A DNA stretch of 32,513 nucleotides, taken from assembly GCA_017446225.1 (NCBI GenBank), contig JAFSRH010000051.1:1-32513 (forward strand), read 5' to 3'. The notes under the pieces are model-generated. The model had not been told where the DNA came from. It worked only from the letters and a program-made list of their open reading frames with translations, and ran no database searches. The number at the start of each line of letters is the position of its first letter. Position 1 is the stretch's first letter. The translations under genes and the position numbers were made by a program. Origin of the DNA: Oscillibacter sp. GTDB lineage: Bacteria > Bacillota > Clostridia > Oscillospirales > Oscillospiraceae. Of the stretch, positions 8,505-20,856 are shown in pieces.

Positions 8505-9103
8505 TTCTGCTGAAACTGTACTGGGAATTTTTCAAAACCGGCCTGTTCGCGGTCGGCGGCGGTATGGCCACCCTGCCCTTCCTGAAAAACATCGGGGAGA
8601 CCACCGGATGGTATACCTACGGAGACCTGATGAATATGCTGGCGGTTTCCGAGTCCACGCCCGGCCCGATTGGCATTAACATGGCCACTTACGTGGGCTT
8701 TACGGTCGCCGGCGTGCCCGGCGCGCTGGTCGCCACACTGGGAGAAGTGACGCCTTCCATTATCGTCATTTTGACAGTCGCGGCCTTTCTGCGGAGCTTC
8801 CGGGAAAATCCGTGGGTCGAACGCGCGTTTTACGGACTGCGTCCGGCGTCCACGGGCCTGATCGGCGCGGCCTGCGTCAGCGTGTTTCTGGAAGTCCTGA
8901 CGGGAATCCGTATCGCCGGAAACAGCCTGATCAACCGGGTTTCGGTCAGCGGGGAAACGCTGTTCCTGTGGCCGCAGCTCCTTTTGGCGGCCGTTCTGTT
9001 TCTCCTGACGAACGCCGTCCCGAAAGCGCGCGACCTGCACCCGATTGTATTTATCGCTTTCGCCGCCGCGATTGGAATTATGTTCCGTTTCGCGGGGGCC
9101 TGA
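8501..9103 (+). CDS. Chromate transporter family, C-terminal-type half (short CHR)
   Basis: 200 aa, the partner of the preceding gene and overlapping it by 4 bp. It carries the matching family motifs VGGGMATLPFL and SESTPGPIGINMATYVG, followed by GVPGALVATLGEVTPS. It is hydrophobic through to the C terminus. It presumably forms a heterodimeric transporter with the 192-aa product. No terminator hairpin follows, and the next promoter begins 26 bp after the stop codon. Confidence 0.9.
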   Translation: MILLKLYWEFFKTGLFAVGGGMATLPFLKNIGETTGWYTYGDLMNMLAVSESTPGPIGINMATYVGFTVAGVPGALVATLGEVTPSIIVILTVAAFLRSFRENPWVERAFYGLRPASTGLIGAACVSVFLEVLTGIRIAGNSLINRVSVSGETLFLWPQLLLAAVLFLLTNAVPKARDLHPIVFIAFAAAIGIMFRFAGA

Positions 9104-9129
9104 TTTTGAAAATGTTCACAAAATCCGCC

Positions 9130-9158
9130 TTGACGCGCGGCCCAAAACCCGCTATGAT
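9130..9158 (+). promoter_or_regulatory. Promoter of the Big_2 protein gene
   Basis: TTGACG (9130-9135), 17-bp spacer, TATGAT (9153-9158). Confidence 0.8.
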
Positions 9159-9170
9159 AGGGCCATGAAC

Positions 9171-9191
9171 CGGGGACAGGCCCTGTCCCCG
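9171..9191 (+). other. Palindromic hairpin at the 5' end of the Big_2 mRNA
   Basis: GGGGACAG (9172-9179) pairs with CTGTCCCC (9183-9190) across a 3-nt loop, extended by one more C-G pair. It starts only a few bases after the predicted transcription start and lacks a T run, so it resembles a 5' stabilising hairpin or a protein-binding site more than a terminator. Confidence 0.55.
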
Positions 9192-9233
9192 CCCACCCTG
9201 CCACGCGGATACACGGAAAGGAGCCGTCATATT

Positions 9234-10067
9234 ATGGAACAGGATTACCCGCAAAAACAGCCGCAAAAACAAGGCGGCTCCGCGTTCATTACCTTCTTAC
9301 TGGTTTTAATCATTCTGCTTCTCTCGGGCATTCTGATTTACCTCCGCTACGGGGACCTGATCATGAACCGGCTTTACCAGTTCACGGACGGGAAGATCGG
9401 CGCGGAAACAGGGGTTACGTCCCTGCCCGGGCGCGCGCTTCCCCAGCCCGCGGATGACGGCCTCTCTGATGAGCTTCCGGACAGCGGCGAACTGCCGGAC
9501 GATATCGAACTGACGGAACCGGAACCCGTACCGGAATCCGAGCCGGAGCCGGAACCCGAACCGATTGTACTGGACTACGCCGCCGCGAAAGCGCTTCCGG
9601 ACGGTATCGCGCTCAGTACGCATGACTTCACGGTCCGGACGCTCGGCGAAAGCGTGACGATACGGGTCAAGGGCGGCAGTGACGGCCCGTTTACGTGGGT
9701 GAGCGAAAACCCGTCCGTAGCGTCCGTGGACGAAAACGGCGTCATCACCGCCATGTCCCACGGGACCGTGAACGTCATTGTGACGGACGGCGTCAAGAAA
9801 GGGCTGTGCGTTGCGCGTATGATTACGGGTTCCACGTCTACCGCCGCGAAACTGAACACCTCCGACTTTACCCGTACCGTGGAAGAGGGCGAGTACCAGT
9901 TGAAGGTGTCGGGCGTGGAAACGAAAATTACGTGGAGCAGTGAAAACCCGTCCGTGGCGTCTGTGGACGAGAACGGCCTTGTAACGCCGCTCAGCAAGGG
10001 ACAGGCCCGCATTCGGGCCGCTTGGGACGGCGGATATTTAATCTGTGTCGTACGCGTTCCCGGATAA
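9234..10067 (+). CDS. Membrane-anchored protein with two Big_2 (Ig-like) domains
   Basis: 277 aa, starting at MEQDYPQKQ; AAAGGAG lies 10 bp upstream, and longer in-frame starts have no site. Residues 17-36 form one transmembrane helix with no cleavage site evident, so the protein is anchored with its C terminus outside. An acidic Pro/Glu linker (EPEPVPESEPEPEPEP) spans about 94-110. Two Big_2-type domains follow (about 125-205 and 208-277), sharing the identical stretch SENPSVASVDENG. Bacterial Big_2 domains are common in cell-surface and adhesion proteins. No catalytic domain is present, so the ligand and role are unknown. A strong bidirectional terminator follows. Confidence 0.85.
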   Translation: MEQDYPQKQPQKQGGSAFITFLLVLIILLLSGILIYLRYGDLIMNRLYQFTDGKIGAETGVTSLPGRALPQPADDGLSDELPDSGELPDDIELTEPEPVPESEPEPEPEPIVLDYAAAKALPDGIALSTHDFTVRTLGESVTIRVKGGSDGPFTWVSENPSVASVDENGVITAMSHGTVNVIVTDGVKKGLCVARMITGSTSTAAKLNTSDFTRTVEEGEYQLKVSGVETKITWSSENPSVASVDENGLVTPLSKGQARIRAAWDGGYLICVVRVPG

Positions 10068-10080
10068 CCGGAAAAAAACG

Positions 10081-10110
10081 GCCCCGGTCACAAGACCGGG
10101 GGCTTTTTTT
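10081..10110. terminator. Bidirectional intrinsic terminator
   Basis: GCCCCGGTC (10081-10089) pairs with GACCGGGGGC (10094-10103, one bulged G), followed by seven T residues. The minus strand also has a seven-T run after the stem, so it serves both the Big_2 gene and the convergent oxidoreductase gene. Confidence 0.9.
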
Positions 10111-10144
10111 GTAAAAACGTGTCTTTGGTCCGCCGGAACGCCCC

Positions 10145-11128
10145 TTACGCGTCATCCGAAGGGAAGCGGATACCCGCCTGTTTTCGGGCGTCCGTGAGCA
10201 GTCCGGCAACGGTCACGCTCTGTTGCAGAAGCGTGTCACAAAAGGCGCGGTCGCCGCCGTCAATGGCACGGGCGAAGCGTTCAAACTCCGGTTCCATACG
10301 GTGCCCGTGGAAGTCGTTCCGGAACTTCTCCTCGCCGCCGTTGAGCCGCAGTGTGACGGGTCCGCACAGGTTCGCCGGGGTGTCCTGTACGATACAGCCT
10401 TTTACGCCCTGTATCACGCAGTGACAGGGAGAGGCCGAGTCTTTCGCGGCCACGCTGACCGCCTGAAACGCGCCGTAATCCAACAGGGCCGCGCCGCTGG
10501 TGTCAATGCCGCGCTCGATGTTGGCGCGATAGGTTACGGAACGCGGCTTCCCGAACAGTCCCACGATGTAGTGAAAATTGTAAAGGTTCAAATCCATCAG
10601 CGCGCCGCCGGATTTCGCGGGGTCAAAGGAAACGGGCGTTTCTCCGCGCGCGAAGGCGTCATAGCGGCTGGAATACTGGCTGAAATTGCACTGGACAAGT
10701 TTCACGGTACCGATTTCCGGGAGAAAGTCCCGTACCGCCTGATAATTCGGGTGAAGGCGGGTCGTGACGGCCTCAAACAGAAGCCGTCCCCGTGTCCGGG
10801 ACAGTTCCGCCAGTTCCGTTGCGTCCCGTACGTTATCCGTGAGCGGCTTTTCCAGAATGACGTGTTTCCCGGCGTTCAAGGCCTGTTTCGCCATGGAAAA
10901 GTGCAGGGAATTCGGCACCGCAAGATAGACCGTGTCAACCTCAGCGTCAGAGAGCAGTTCCGCGAAGTCGGCGGTACCTTTCGGAATCCGGTACCGTACG
11001 CAGAGTTCCCGCACGGTTTCCGCGGAACGGGGCGTTCCGCACAGCGCGACAATGTCCATGCCGAGTTTCCGCAGAACCGGCAGGGCCTCTTTCGCAATCA
11101 TACCCGTTCCGGTCACGCCGAGTTTCAT
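10145..11128 (-). CDS. Gfo/Idh/MocA-family NAD(P)-dependent oxidoreductase
   Basis: 327 aa. The N-terminal Rossmann fold has GTGMIA (7-12), and the family Lys lies in EKP (93-95). The C-terminal half has GGALMDLNLYNFHYIVGLFG, the usual alpha/beta substrate domain. Family members oxidise or reduce sugar and polyol derivatives with NAD(P); the substrate cannot be told from the sequence. The start is set by AAAGGAG 8 bp upstream. It follows rpoC on the same strand with only a hairpin in between, and the ribosome binding site begins almost directly after the hairpin's T run, so any transcript probably comes by read-through or from within rpoC. Such placement beside rpoC is not part of the conserved operon. 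Confidence 0.88.
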   Translation of the reverse strand: MKLGVTGTGMIAKEALPVLRKLGMDIVALCGTPRSAETVRELCVRYRIPKGTADFAELLSDAEVDTVYLAVPNSLHFSMAKQALNAGKHVILEKPLTDNVRDATELAELSRTRGRLLFEAVTTRLHPNYQAVRDFLPEIGTVKLVQCNFSQYSSRYDAFARGETPVSFDPAKSGGALMDLNLYNFHYIVGLFGKPRSVTYRANIERGIDTSGAALLDYGAFQAVSVAAKDSASPCHCVIQGVKGCIVQDTPANLCGPVTLRLNGGEEKFRNDFHGHRMEPEFERFARAIDGGDRAFCDTLLQQSVTVAGLLTDARKQAGIRFPSDDA

Positions 11129-11144
11129 AGTTGCGTCTCCTTTC

Positions 11145-11172
11145 CAAAACGGGGACCCCGCGCGGGGTCCCC
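11145..11172 (-). terminator. Hairpin between rpoC and the oxidoreductase gene
   Basis: On the minus strand GGGGACCCC (11172-11164) pairs with GGGGTCCCC (11159-11151) across GCGC, followed by GTTTT. It lies 20 bp after the rpoC stop codon and directly in front of the next ribosome binding site. Confidence 0.85.
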
Positions 11173-11191
11173 TTCCTGTTTGCGGGCGCGT

Positions 11192-15253
<4,062 letters not shown>

Positions 15254-15265
15254 GGTCCGCCTCCT

Positions 15266-18200
15266 TTAGAACAGGTCCGCCTCGTCCGGCTCCATCTGAT
15301 CGAAGTCGTCCGCGTCCTCGAAGTCCTTGGAAAAGTCATAGGAATCCGTGTCAGACGCGTCCGGCTCGTCCGTGTAATCATCGCTCAGGCCGATATCGGC
15401 CCCCGCATCGGGCGGGATGTCCTGCACGTCAAAGCCCGCGTTCTGGAACTCCGCCGCGTCATCGTGGCGCCGGTTATGCCGTTCGGTATCGGCGTCCATC
15501 CGGGCCAGATTGAACGTATCCATAGCGTCCTCATCGTCTTTCAGCTCAATGGGGTTGCAATCGGCGTCCAGCACCTCAATGTCGAGACAAAGCGACTGCA
15601 ACTCTTTCACCAGCACTTTGAACGACTCCGGAACGCCCGGCTGCGGGACATTGTGCCCCTTGACAATGGACTCGTACGTTTTCACGCGTCCCGTCACGTC
15701 ATCGGACTTCACCGTGAGAATTTCCTGCAAGGTATAGGCCGCGCCGTACGCTTCCAGCGCCCAGACTTCCATCTCCCCGAAACGCTGTCCGCCGAACTGC
15801 GCCTTGCCGCCGAGCGGCTGTTGGGTGACGAGCGAATAGGGACCGGTGGAACGGGCGTGAATTTTGTCGTCCACCAGATGATGGAGCTTGAGGAAGTAGA
15901 CATAGCCGACCGTGACTTTATTGTCGAAGGGTTCGCCGGTACGGCCATCGTAGAGGACGGACTTTCCCTCCGGGTCCAGACCGGCTTCCTCAAGCATGGC
16001 GGAAATATCCTGTTCGCGCGCGCCGTCAAAAATCGGCGTGGCGACTTTCAGGGGCGCATCGGATTTCAGATTCCGGATTTCGTCAATGTCGGCCTTTGTG
16101 ACGCCGTTAAAAATCGGGGAGTCCATGTTGACGGGCAGACCGGCCTTGAGTTTCAGGCCGAGTTTCTGCGCGGCGTAACCGAGGTGGACTTCCAGCACCT
16201 GTCCAATGTTCATACGGGACGGGACGCCCAGCGGATTGAGTACGATATCAAGCGGGGTACCGTCCGGCAGGAACGGCATATCCTCTTCCGGAAGGACGCG
16301 CGAGACCACGCCTTTGTTCCCGTGACGGCCGGCCATTTTGTCGCCGACCTGAATCTTCCGCCGCTGGGCGATATAGACCCGGACCACCATGTTGACGCCG
16401 GGTCCGAGGTCGTCCCCGCCCTCACGGGTGAACACTTTGGTGTCCAGTACGATTCCGCTTTCCCCGTGCGGGACTTTCAGGGACGTGTCGCGGACTTCCC
16501 GCGCCTTCTCCCCGAAAATGGCCCGGAGCAGACGTTCTTCCGCGGTCAAATCGGTTTCGCCCTTCGGCGTGACCTTGCCGACCAGAATGTCCCCGGACTT
16601 GACTTCCGCGCCGATACGAATTACGCCGTTTTCGTCCAAGTCTTTCAGGGCATCATCTCCGACATTGGGAATGTCGCGGGTAATTTCTTCCGGTCCAAGT
16701 TTGGTGTCGCGGGAGTCGATTTCAAACTCTTCAATGTGGATGGAAGTATAGAGGTCCTCCCTTACGAGGCGTTCGTTGAGCAGAACCGCGTCTTCGTAGT
16801 TGTAGCCCTCCCACGTCATAAAGCCGACAAGGATATTTTGCCCGAGCGCGATTTCCCCGTTTTCCGTGGACGGGCCGTCCGCCAGAATCGTGGCGGAGAT
16901 TTCCCGTCCGTCCGGGCCGATTTTCTTGCCGTGCACGCGGTCGCCCACGTTCACAATCGGGCGCTGATTGATACAGGTCGTGTGGTTGGAGCGTAAGAAC
17001 TTGATCAGCTTGTAGGACTTGTGGGCGCCGTTGTCGTAATCCACGCCCACGTGACAGGCGTCCACGTCCGTCACAACGCCGTCCCCCTCCGCCAGTACCA
17101 CGATTTCCGAATCAATACAGATTTTGTGCTCCATGCCGGTGCCGACAATCGGCGCGTGAGGCCTGAGCAGGGGCACGGCTTGTCTCTGCATATTGGCTCC
17201 CATCAGGGCGCGGTTGGCGTCATCGTTCGGAAGGAAGGGTATCATGGCCGTGGCGATCGAAACCATCATGCGCGGGGAGACGTCAATATAGTCCACGCGC
17301 TCCCGGTCCACGACCACGATTTCGTCCCGGTGGCGGGCGGTGATACGCGGGTTTTTGAGGCGTCCGAACTCGTCCAGCGGTTCGGCCGCGGGGCCGACAA
17401 TATAATTGTCCTCCTCATCGGCGGTCATATACGTGATGGCCTCCGACACGCGCCCGGTCTCCTTGCTGACGGCCCGGTAGGGCGTCTCGATAAAGCCGTA
17501 TTCGTTCACGCGGGCGTAGGTGGCCAGATAGGAAATCAGGCCAATGTTGGGGCCTTCCGGCGTCTCAATGGGGCACATACGCCCGTAGTGGCTGTAATGC
17601 ACATCGCGGACTTCCATATTGGCGCGTTCGCGGGAGAGGCCGCCGGGTCCTAACGCCGACAGACGCCGTTTATGGGTCAGTTCCGCCAGCGGGTTTGTCT
17701 GGTCCATAAACTGGCTCAGCGGACTGGAACCGAAAAATTCCTTGATGGCCGCCGTCACGGGCCGGATGTTAATCAGGCTCTGCGGCGTGACGCTCTCCAA
17801 GTCCTGCGTAGTCATGCGCTCCCGGATGACGCGTTCCATACGGGAGAAGCCGATCCGGAACTGGTTCTGCAACAGTTCGCCCACGCACCGTAAGCGGCGG
17901 TTGCCCAAGTGGTCGATATCGTCCTTGATGGAAATGCCCCGCGCCAGACCGTTCATATAGTTAATGGAAGCAAGGATATCGTCCACCATGATATGTTTCG
18001 GGACAAGGCGGTCTTTCTGCAACAGAATCTGGTCCTGCAAGTCCTCGCCGCTGTACTTCCGCAAGAGTTCCTGTAACACGTCATAACGTACGCGCTCCTT
18101 CAGGTTGCACACTTCCAGCGGGTCGAAGTCCACGAAACGGCTCATGTCGCACATCCTGTTGGACTGTACCCGGATTTGGGTACCCTCCACGTCAATGACG

Positions 18201-19177
18201 ACCTCGAACACGCCCAGCGCGTCTAATTTCTGCGCCTCTTCCTGCGTCATGACGTGCCCGGACTCGAAGAGGATTTCCCCCGTGGACGGGTCTACCGCGG
18301 GTTCGGCCAGCGCGTGGCCCGTGATTCTCTGCCAGAGCGACAGCTTCCGGTTGAACTTGTACCGGCCGACAACCGACAGGTCGTAACGCCGGGGGTCAAA
18401 GAACAGGTTGTTCATCAGGGTTTCGGCGGCCTCCACCGTGGGCGGCTCGCCCGGACGCAGTTTCCGATAGATTTCCAGCATCGCGTCCTCATAGGTCTTG
18501 CACGGGTCCTTTTCCAGCGTGGCGGCAATGCGGGGGTCATCGCTGAAACGGGCAAGGATTTCGGCATCCGTTTTCAGTCCCAGCGCCCGGATCAGACAGG
18601 TAATCGGAATCTTGCGGTTCTTGTCAATCCGGACCCAGAATACCTCGTTGGTGTCGGTCTCGTACTCCAGCCACGCGCCCCGGTAGGGAATAATTTGACA
18701 GCTCAGGATGGGAAAGTCCGTTTTAATGTCGATTTCCCGGCCGTAGTACACGCCCGGGGAGCGGACAATCTGCGATACCACCACGCGTTCGGCGCCGTTA
18801 ATGACGAACGTGCCCGAGTGCGTCATGAGCGGGAAGTCTCCCATAAAGAGTTCCTGTTCCTTCATGACATCGGTTTCCTTGTTGCGCAGACGGGCCTTGA
18901 CTTTCAACGGCGCGGCGTAAGTCGCATCGCGGGCTTTGCACTCCTCCACATCGTAACGGGGTTCTTCGTCCATTTTGTAGTCAATGAACGTGAGTTCCAA
19001 GTTGCCCTGATAGTCGGTGATGGCGCCTACATCGGCGAACACTTCCCGGAGACCCGTTTCAAGAAATTCCCGATAGGACTTCTTTTGAATCTCCAAAAGG
19101 TTCGGCATGGGAACCACTTCCTCATACCGGGCAAAATTCATTCGAGGCGTGTTTCCGTAGTGTTTGATTTTGGCCAT
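15266..19177 (-). CDS. rpoB: RNA polymerase subunit beta
   Basis: 1303 aa from MAKIKHYGN, chosen because AAAGGTGG lies 8 bp upstream; a GTG four codons earlier would place the same site against the start codon. The rifampicin-pocket region [19 protein letters not shown]...[13 protein letters not shown] has the usual Asp, His and Ser residues of sensitive enzymes. The active-centre motifs ([28 protein letters not shown]) and the C-terminal [18 protein letters not shown] are intact. It ends in a strongly acidic tail of about 50 residues. It forms the polymerase core with RpoC. The gene is not preceded by rplL or rplJ as in most Firmicutes; an unrelated two-gene cassette lies upstream, and rpoB has its own promoter at 19433-19461. 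Confidence 0.98.
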   Translation of the reverse strand: MAKIKHYGNTPRMNFARYEEVVPMPNLLEIQKKSYREFLETGLREVFADVGAITDYQGNLELTFIDYKMDEEPRYDVEECKARDATYAAPLKVKARLRNKETDVMKEQELFMGDFPLMTHSGTFVINGAERVVVSQIVRSPGVYYGREIDIKTDFPILSCQIIPYRGAWLEYETDTNEVFWVRIDKNRKIPITCLIRALGLKTDAEILARFSDDPRIAATLEKDPCKTYEDAMLEIYRKLRPGEPPTVEAAETLMNNLFFDPRRYDLSVVGRYKFNRKLSLWQRITGHALAEPAVDPSTGEILFESGHVMTQEEAQKLDALGVFEVVIDVEGTQIRVQSNRMCDMSRFVDFDPLEVCNLKERVRYDVLQELLRKYSGEDLQDQILLQKDRLVPKHIMVDDILASINYMNGLARGISIKDDIDHLGNRRLRCVGELLQNQFRIGFSRMERVIRERMTTQDLESVTPQSLINIRPVTAAIKEFFGSSPLSQFMDQTNPLAELTHKRRLSALGPGGLSRERANMEVRDVHYSHYGRMCPIETPEGPNIGLISYLATYARVNEYGFIETPYRAVSKETGRVSEAITYMTADEEDNYIVGPAAEPLDEFGRLKNPRITARHRDEIVVVDRERVDYIDVSPRMMVSIATAMIPFLPNDDANRALMGANMQRQAVPLLRPHAPIVGTGMEHKICIDSEIVVLAEGDGVVTDVDACHVGVDYDNGAHKSYKLIKFLRSNHTTCINQRPIVNVGDRVHGKKIGPDGREISATILADGPSTENGEIALGQNILVGFMTWEGYNYEDAVLLNERLVREDLYTSIHIEEFEIDSRDTKLGPEEITRDIPNVGDDALKDLDENGVIRIGAEVKSGDILVGKVTPKGETDLTAEERLLRAIFGEKAREVRDTSLKVPHGESGIVLDTKVFTREGGDDLGPGVNMVVRVYIAQRRKIQVGDKMAGRHGNKGVVSRVLPEEDMPFLPDGTPLDIVLNPLGVPSRMNIGQVLEVHLGYAAQKLGLKLKAGLPVNMDSPIFNGVTKADIDEIRNLKSDAPLKVATPIFDGAREQDISAMLEEAGLDPEGKSVLYDGRTGEPFDNKVTVGYVYFLKLHHLVDDKIHARSTGPYSLVTQQPLGGKAQFGGQRFGEMEVWALEAYGAAYTLQEILTVKSDDVTGRVKTYESIVKGHNVPQPGVPESFKVLVKELQSLCLDIEVLDADCNPIELKDDEDAMDTFNLARMDADTERHNRRHDDAAEFQNAGFDVQDIPPDAGADIGLSDDYTDEPDASDTDSYDFSKDFEDADDFDQMEPDEADLF

Positions 19178-19245
19178 CTGCCCATCCACCTTTCCTTACT
19201 GAACCGTCTGCTGTCAGGAAACCTTTTACGCGTCCGTGACCATGG

Positions 19246-19275
19246 AAAAAAGCCGCCTATCCGGCGGAAAGCCGG
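19246..19275 (-). terminator. Candidate transcription attenuator in the rpoBC leader
   Basis: On the minus strand CCGCC-GGATA-GGCGG is followed by CTTTTTT, a short intrinsic terminator. It overlaps an alternative stem, TCCGGC-TTTCC-GCCGGA, formed just upstream. The two cannot form together, as in terminator/antiterminator pairs. It lies about 70 nt before the rpoB start. It could also simply terminate transcripts from the upstream cassette. Confidence 0.55.
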
Positions 19276-19351
19276 AGAACGGGCAGCGTAATTTCATAGA
19301 TCGGGCACGTGACACACAAGGGAACGTTGTTAAAAAAATGTTGCAATCCTC

Positions 19352-19380
19352 TTGCATTTTCCCGGGGAACGTGCTATAAT
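19352..19380 (+). promoter_or_regulatory. Plus-strand promoter inside the rpoB leader
   Basis: TTGCAT (19352-19357), 17-bp spacer, TATAAT (19375-19380). No convincing ORF follows. It points towards the rpoB promoter. Confidence 0.7.
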
Positions 19381-19432
19381 GAGAAAAATTTAAAGTGGGT
19401 TGTTAGACGATTCCGCAACTCAGAAGTGATTT

Positions 19433-19461
19433 ATTCTACCACGCTAAAACAGATTTGTCAA
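19433..19461 (-). promoter_or_regulatory. Promoter of rpoBC
   Basis: On the minus strand: TTGACA (19461-19456), 17-bp spacer, TAGAAT (19438-19433). This gives a leader of about 250 nt before rpoB. Confidence 0.8.
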
Positions 19462-19529
19462 GTCTTTTTTGTCGGCCTTTTTATTTTTATGGCGCCAACG
19501 GGTGATGATTTCAATCAAGTTCCATTTAT

Positions 19530-19563
19530 GGAGAGGGAGACTCACGGCCTTCCTCTCCTTTTT
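19530..19563 (+). terminator. Intrinsic terminator on the plus strand
   Basis: A 10-bp stem (19530-19539 with 19549-19558, one G-U pair) and five T residues (19559-19563). The T run is on the plus strand, so it does not suit the minus-strand gene that ends at 19568. Confidence 0.75.
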
Positions 19564-19567
19564 AGGC

Positions 19568-20848
19568 TTACAAACTCTGCGTTTCTTCGATGCCTTTTAA
19601 TTTCTGCCACGTTTGGTTGATTGCAAACCGGGCGGCAATTACGCTTTCGGGGACACGGTCTCTGTTTGCGGCTTTTACTGCGGTGATTCCGCTTCTAATC
19701 ATGGCGAACCATTGAACGGCATTGATTGCGCACGGGTTTCCGCTGACCGGAGGCGAAACCAATTTGATAACATTTCCCGCCGTTGCGACTGTGTTCGCAA
19801 TCAGTAGCATTTTTTCCTGTTTCAATGTTTCCTGTAACTTCCGGTATTCCCGTTCCGTATTTTCCGAAAACGCGCCCTGAAACACGTGTTCCGTTCCGGT
19901 AATCCGGAGGTACGCGCAAATGAGCAGGTCCTTGACTACCACAGGAACGGACATGGACGCAAAATGACGTAAATCATACCCGTCCCGATACATATTTTCC
20001 GCGATTTTTGCAAGAGAATCGTCCGAACCGTCCCCGACAAAAAATTGTGTCAGGAAAGCTCCGGGAACGGGAAGTCCCCGTGCTGTGCAGAGGTCCGACA
20101 GAAGATGTCCAATATAATAGAACACTGCCAGCAGTTTTTGTGACGTGTCTGTCTGCCAGTTCAGCAGAATTTTGATTTTCCCGTCATTCCCAATACAGGT
20201 AGTCGTTCCCATCAGTATGTCGGCCACCGCAAAGAAGAGGCCCAGAAACGGATCATGGGAAAGACTTCTTAAACGGTGGTTATTCGGGTACATAATGTTT
20301 TTGACGGCGGAAATATCATAGGGCACTTTACAATGTTCCGACAGCCATTGGAGGATGGAATTTAATTCCCCGTCACTGTCTTTCCCGGCTTTTCGGAGCA
20401 GTCCGGTCAAGATACTGCCATCAAAATTTTTGCCGCCCCGCCAGATAGTTACCACTTCCGGCGTACCAACAAATACCATGTCAATCATCACGGACAGCAG
20501 TCCGGCCACGGCGGAAAAAATGATTTCCTCTGTTTGGAGTTCCGGGAATATTTTTGCTTTCGCGTATTCCGAATTAGAAGCGAAATACACGGCGTCAATA
20601 TCGGAATTCAGAGAACCGGCCTCAACGGAAAGCGGCCGGGGCAGTTGCACAGTCAGTTTCATATGTTCCGCCAGCTTTTGGGTTTCGGCGAGCAAATCAT
20701 TGAGTTCGCCGCGAAACTCTGCGCCACTTTGCCGCATGATATCGACTTGATTTCCCAAATCCACCGTATCCATTACCAGCGGGTTCAGTTTGTCGTGAAA
20801 AGCAAGGATTTCTCCCTTTCTATGTTTGTCCATTCCCCGAAACCCCAT
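19568..20848 (-). CDS. Uncharacterised protein with His/Asp motifs resembling YdjM-type membrane hydrolases
   Basis: 426 aa, not recognised with certainty. Helical throughout, with hydrophobic stretches near 110-127 (FSAVAGLLSVMIDMVFVG), 200-215, 240-250 and 300-313. Two motifs stand out: NHRLRSLSHDPFLG (190-203; H191, H198, D199) and IGHLLSDLCTARGLPVPG (246-263; H248, D252). Their order and spacing recall the HRxxTHS and SHLLLDLxTPxG motifs of the DUF457/YdjM family, a putative membrane-associated hydrolase family, but this is by eye only. It starts 8 bp after the stop of the 355-aa gene, with a poor ribosome binding site, so translational coupling is likely; ATG at 20833 is an alternative start. 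Base composition is visibly more AT-rich than in neighbouring genes, which fits acquisition by transfer. Confidence 0.75.
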   Translation of the reverse strand: MGFRGMDKHRKGEILAFHDKLNPLVMDTVDLGNQVDIMRQSGAEFRGELNDLLAETQKLAEHMKLTVQLPRPLSVEAGSLNSDIDAVYFASNSEYAKAKIFPELQTEEIIFSAVAGLLSVMIDMVFVGTPEVVTIWRGGKNFDGSILTGLLRKAGKDSDGELNSILQWLSEHCKVPYDISAVKNIMYPNNHRLRSLSHDPFLGLFFAVADILMGTTTCIGNDGKIKILLNWQTDTSQKLLAVFYYIGHLLSDLCTARGLPVPGAFLTQFFVGDGSDDSLAKIAENMYRDGYDLRHFASMSVPVVVKDLLICAYLRITGTEHVFQGAFSENTEREYRKLQETLKQEKMLLIANTVATAGNVIKLVSPPVSGNPCAINAVQWFAMIRSGITAVKAANRDRVPESVIAARFAINQTWQKLKGIEETQSL

Positions 20849-20856
20849 TTCCGTAA

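Larger units (their letters stand above)
19387..19563 (+). ncRNA. Candidate small RNA antisense to the rpoB promoter and leader start
   Basis: A near-consensus promoter (19352-19380) and an intrinsic terminator (19530-19563) frame about 175 nt with no credible coding sequence; an in-frame 103-codon ORF through it has low-complexity coding and no ribosome binding site. The transcript would cross the rpoB -10/-35 elements and overlap the first roughly 40 nt of the rpoB leader in antisense. I do not recognise an RNA family: it does not fold like 6S RNA or tmRNA by eye. Confidence 0.4.

Noticed and set aside
19309-19620. 103-codon plus-strand ORF in the rpoB leader region
   Set aside because: It starts upstream of the plus-strand promoter's transcript start, has no ribosome binding site, and runs through the terminator hairpin into the next gene in antisense.
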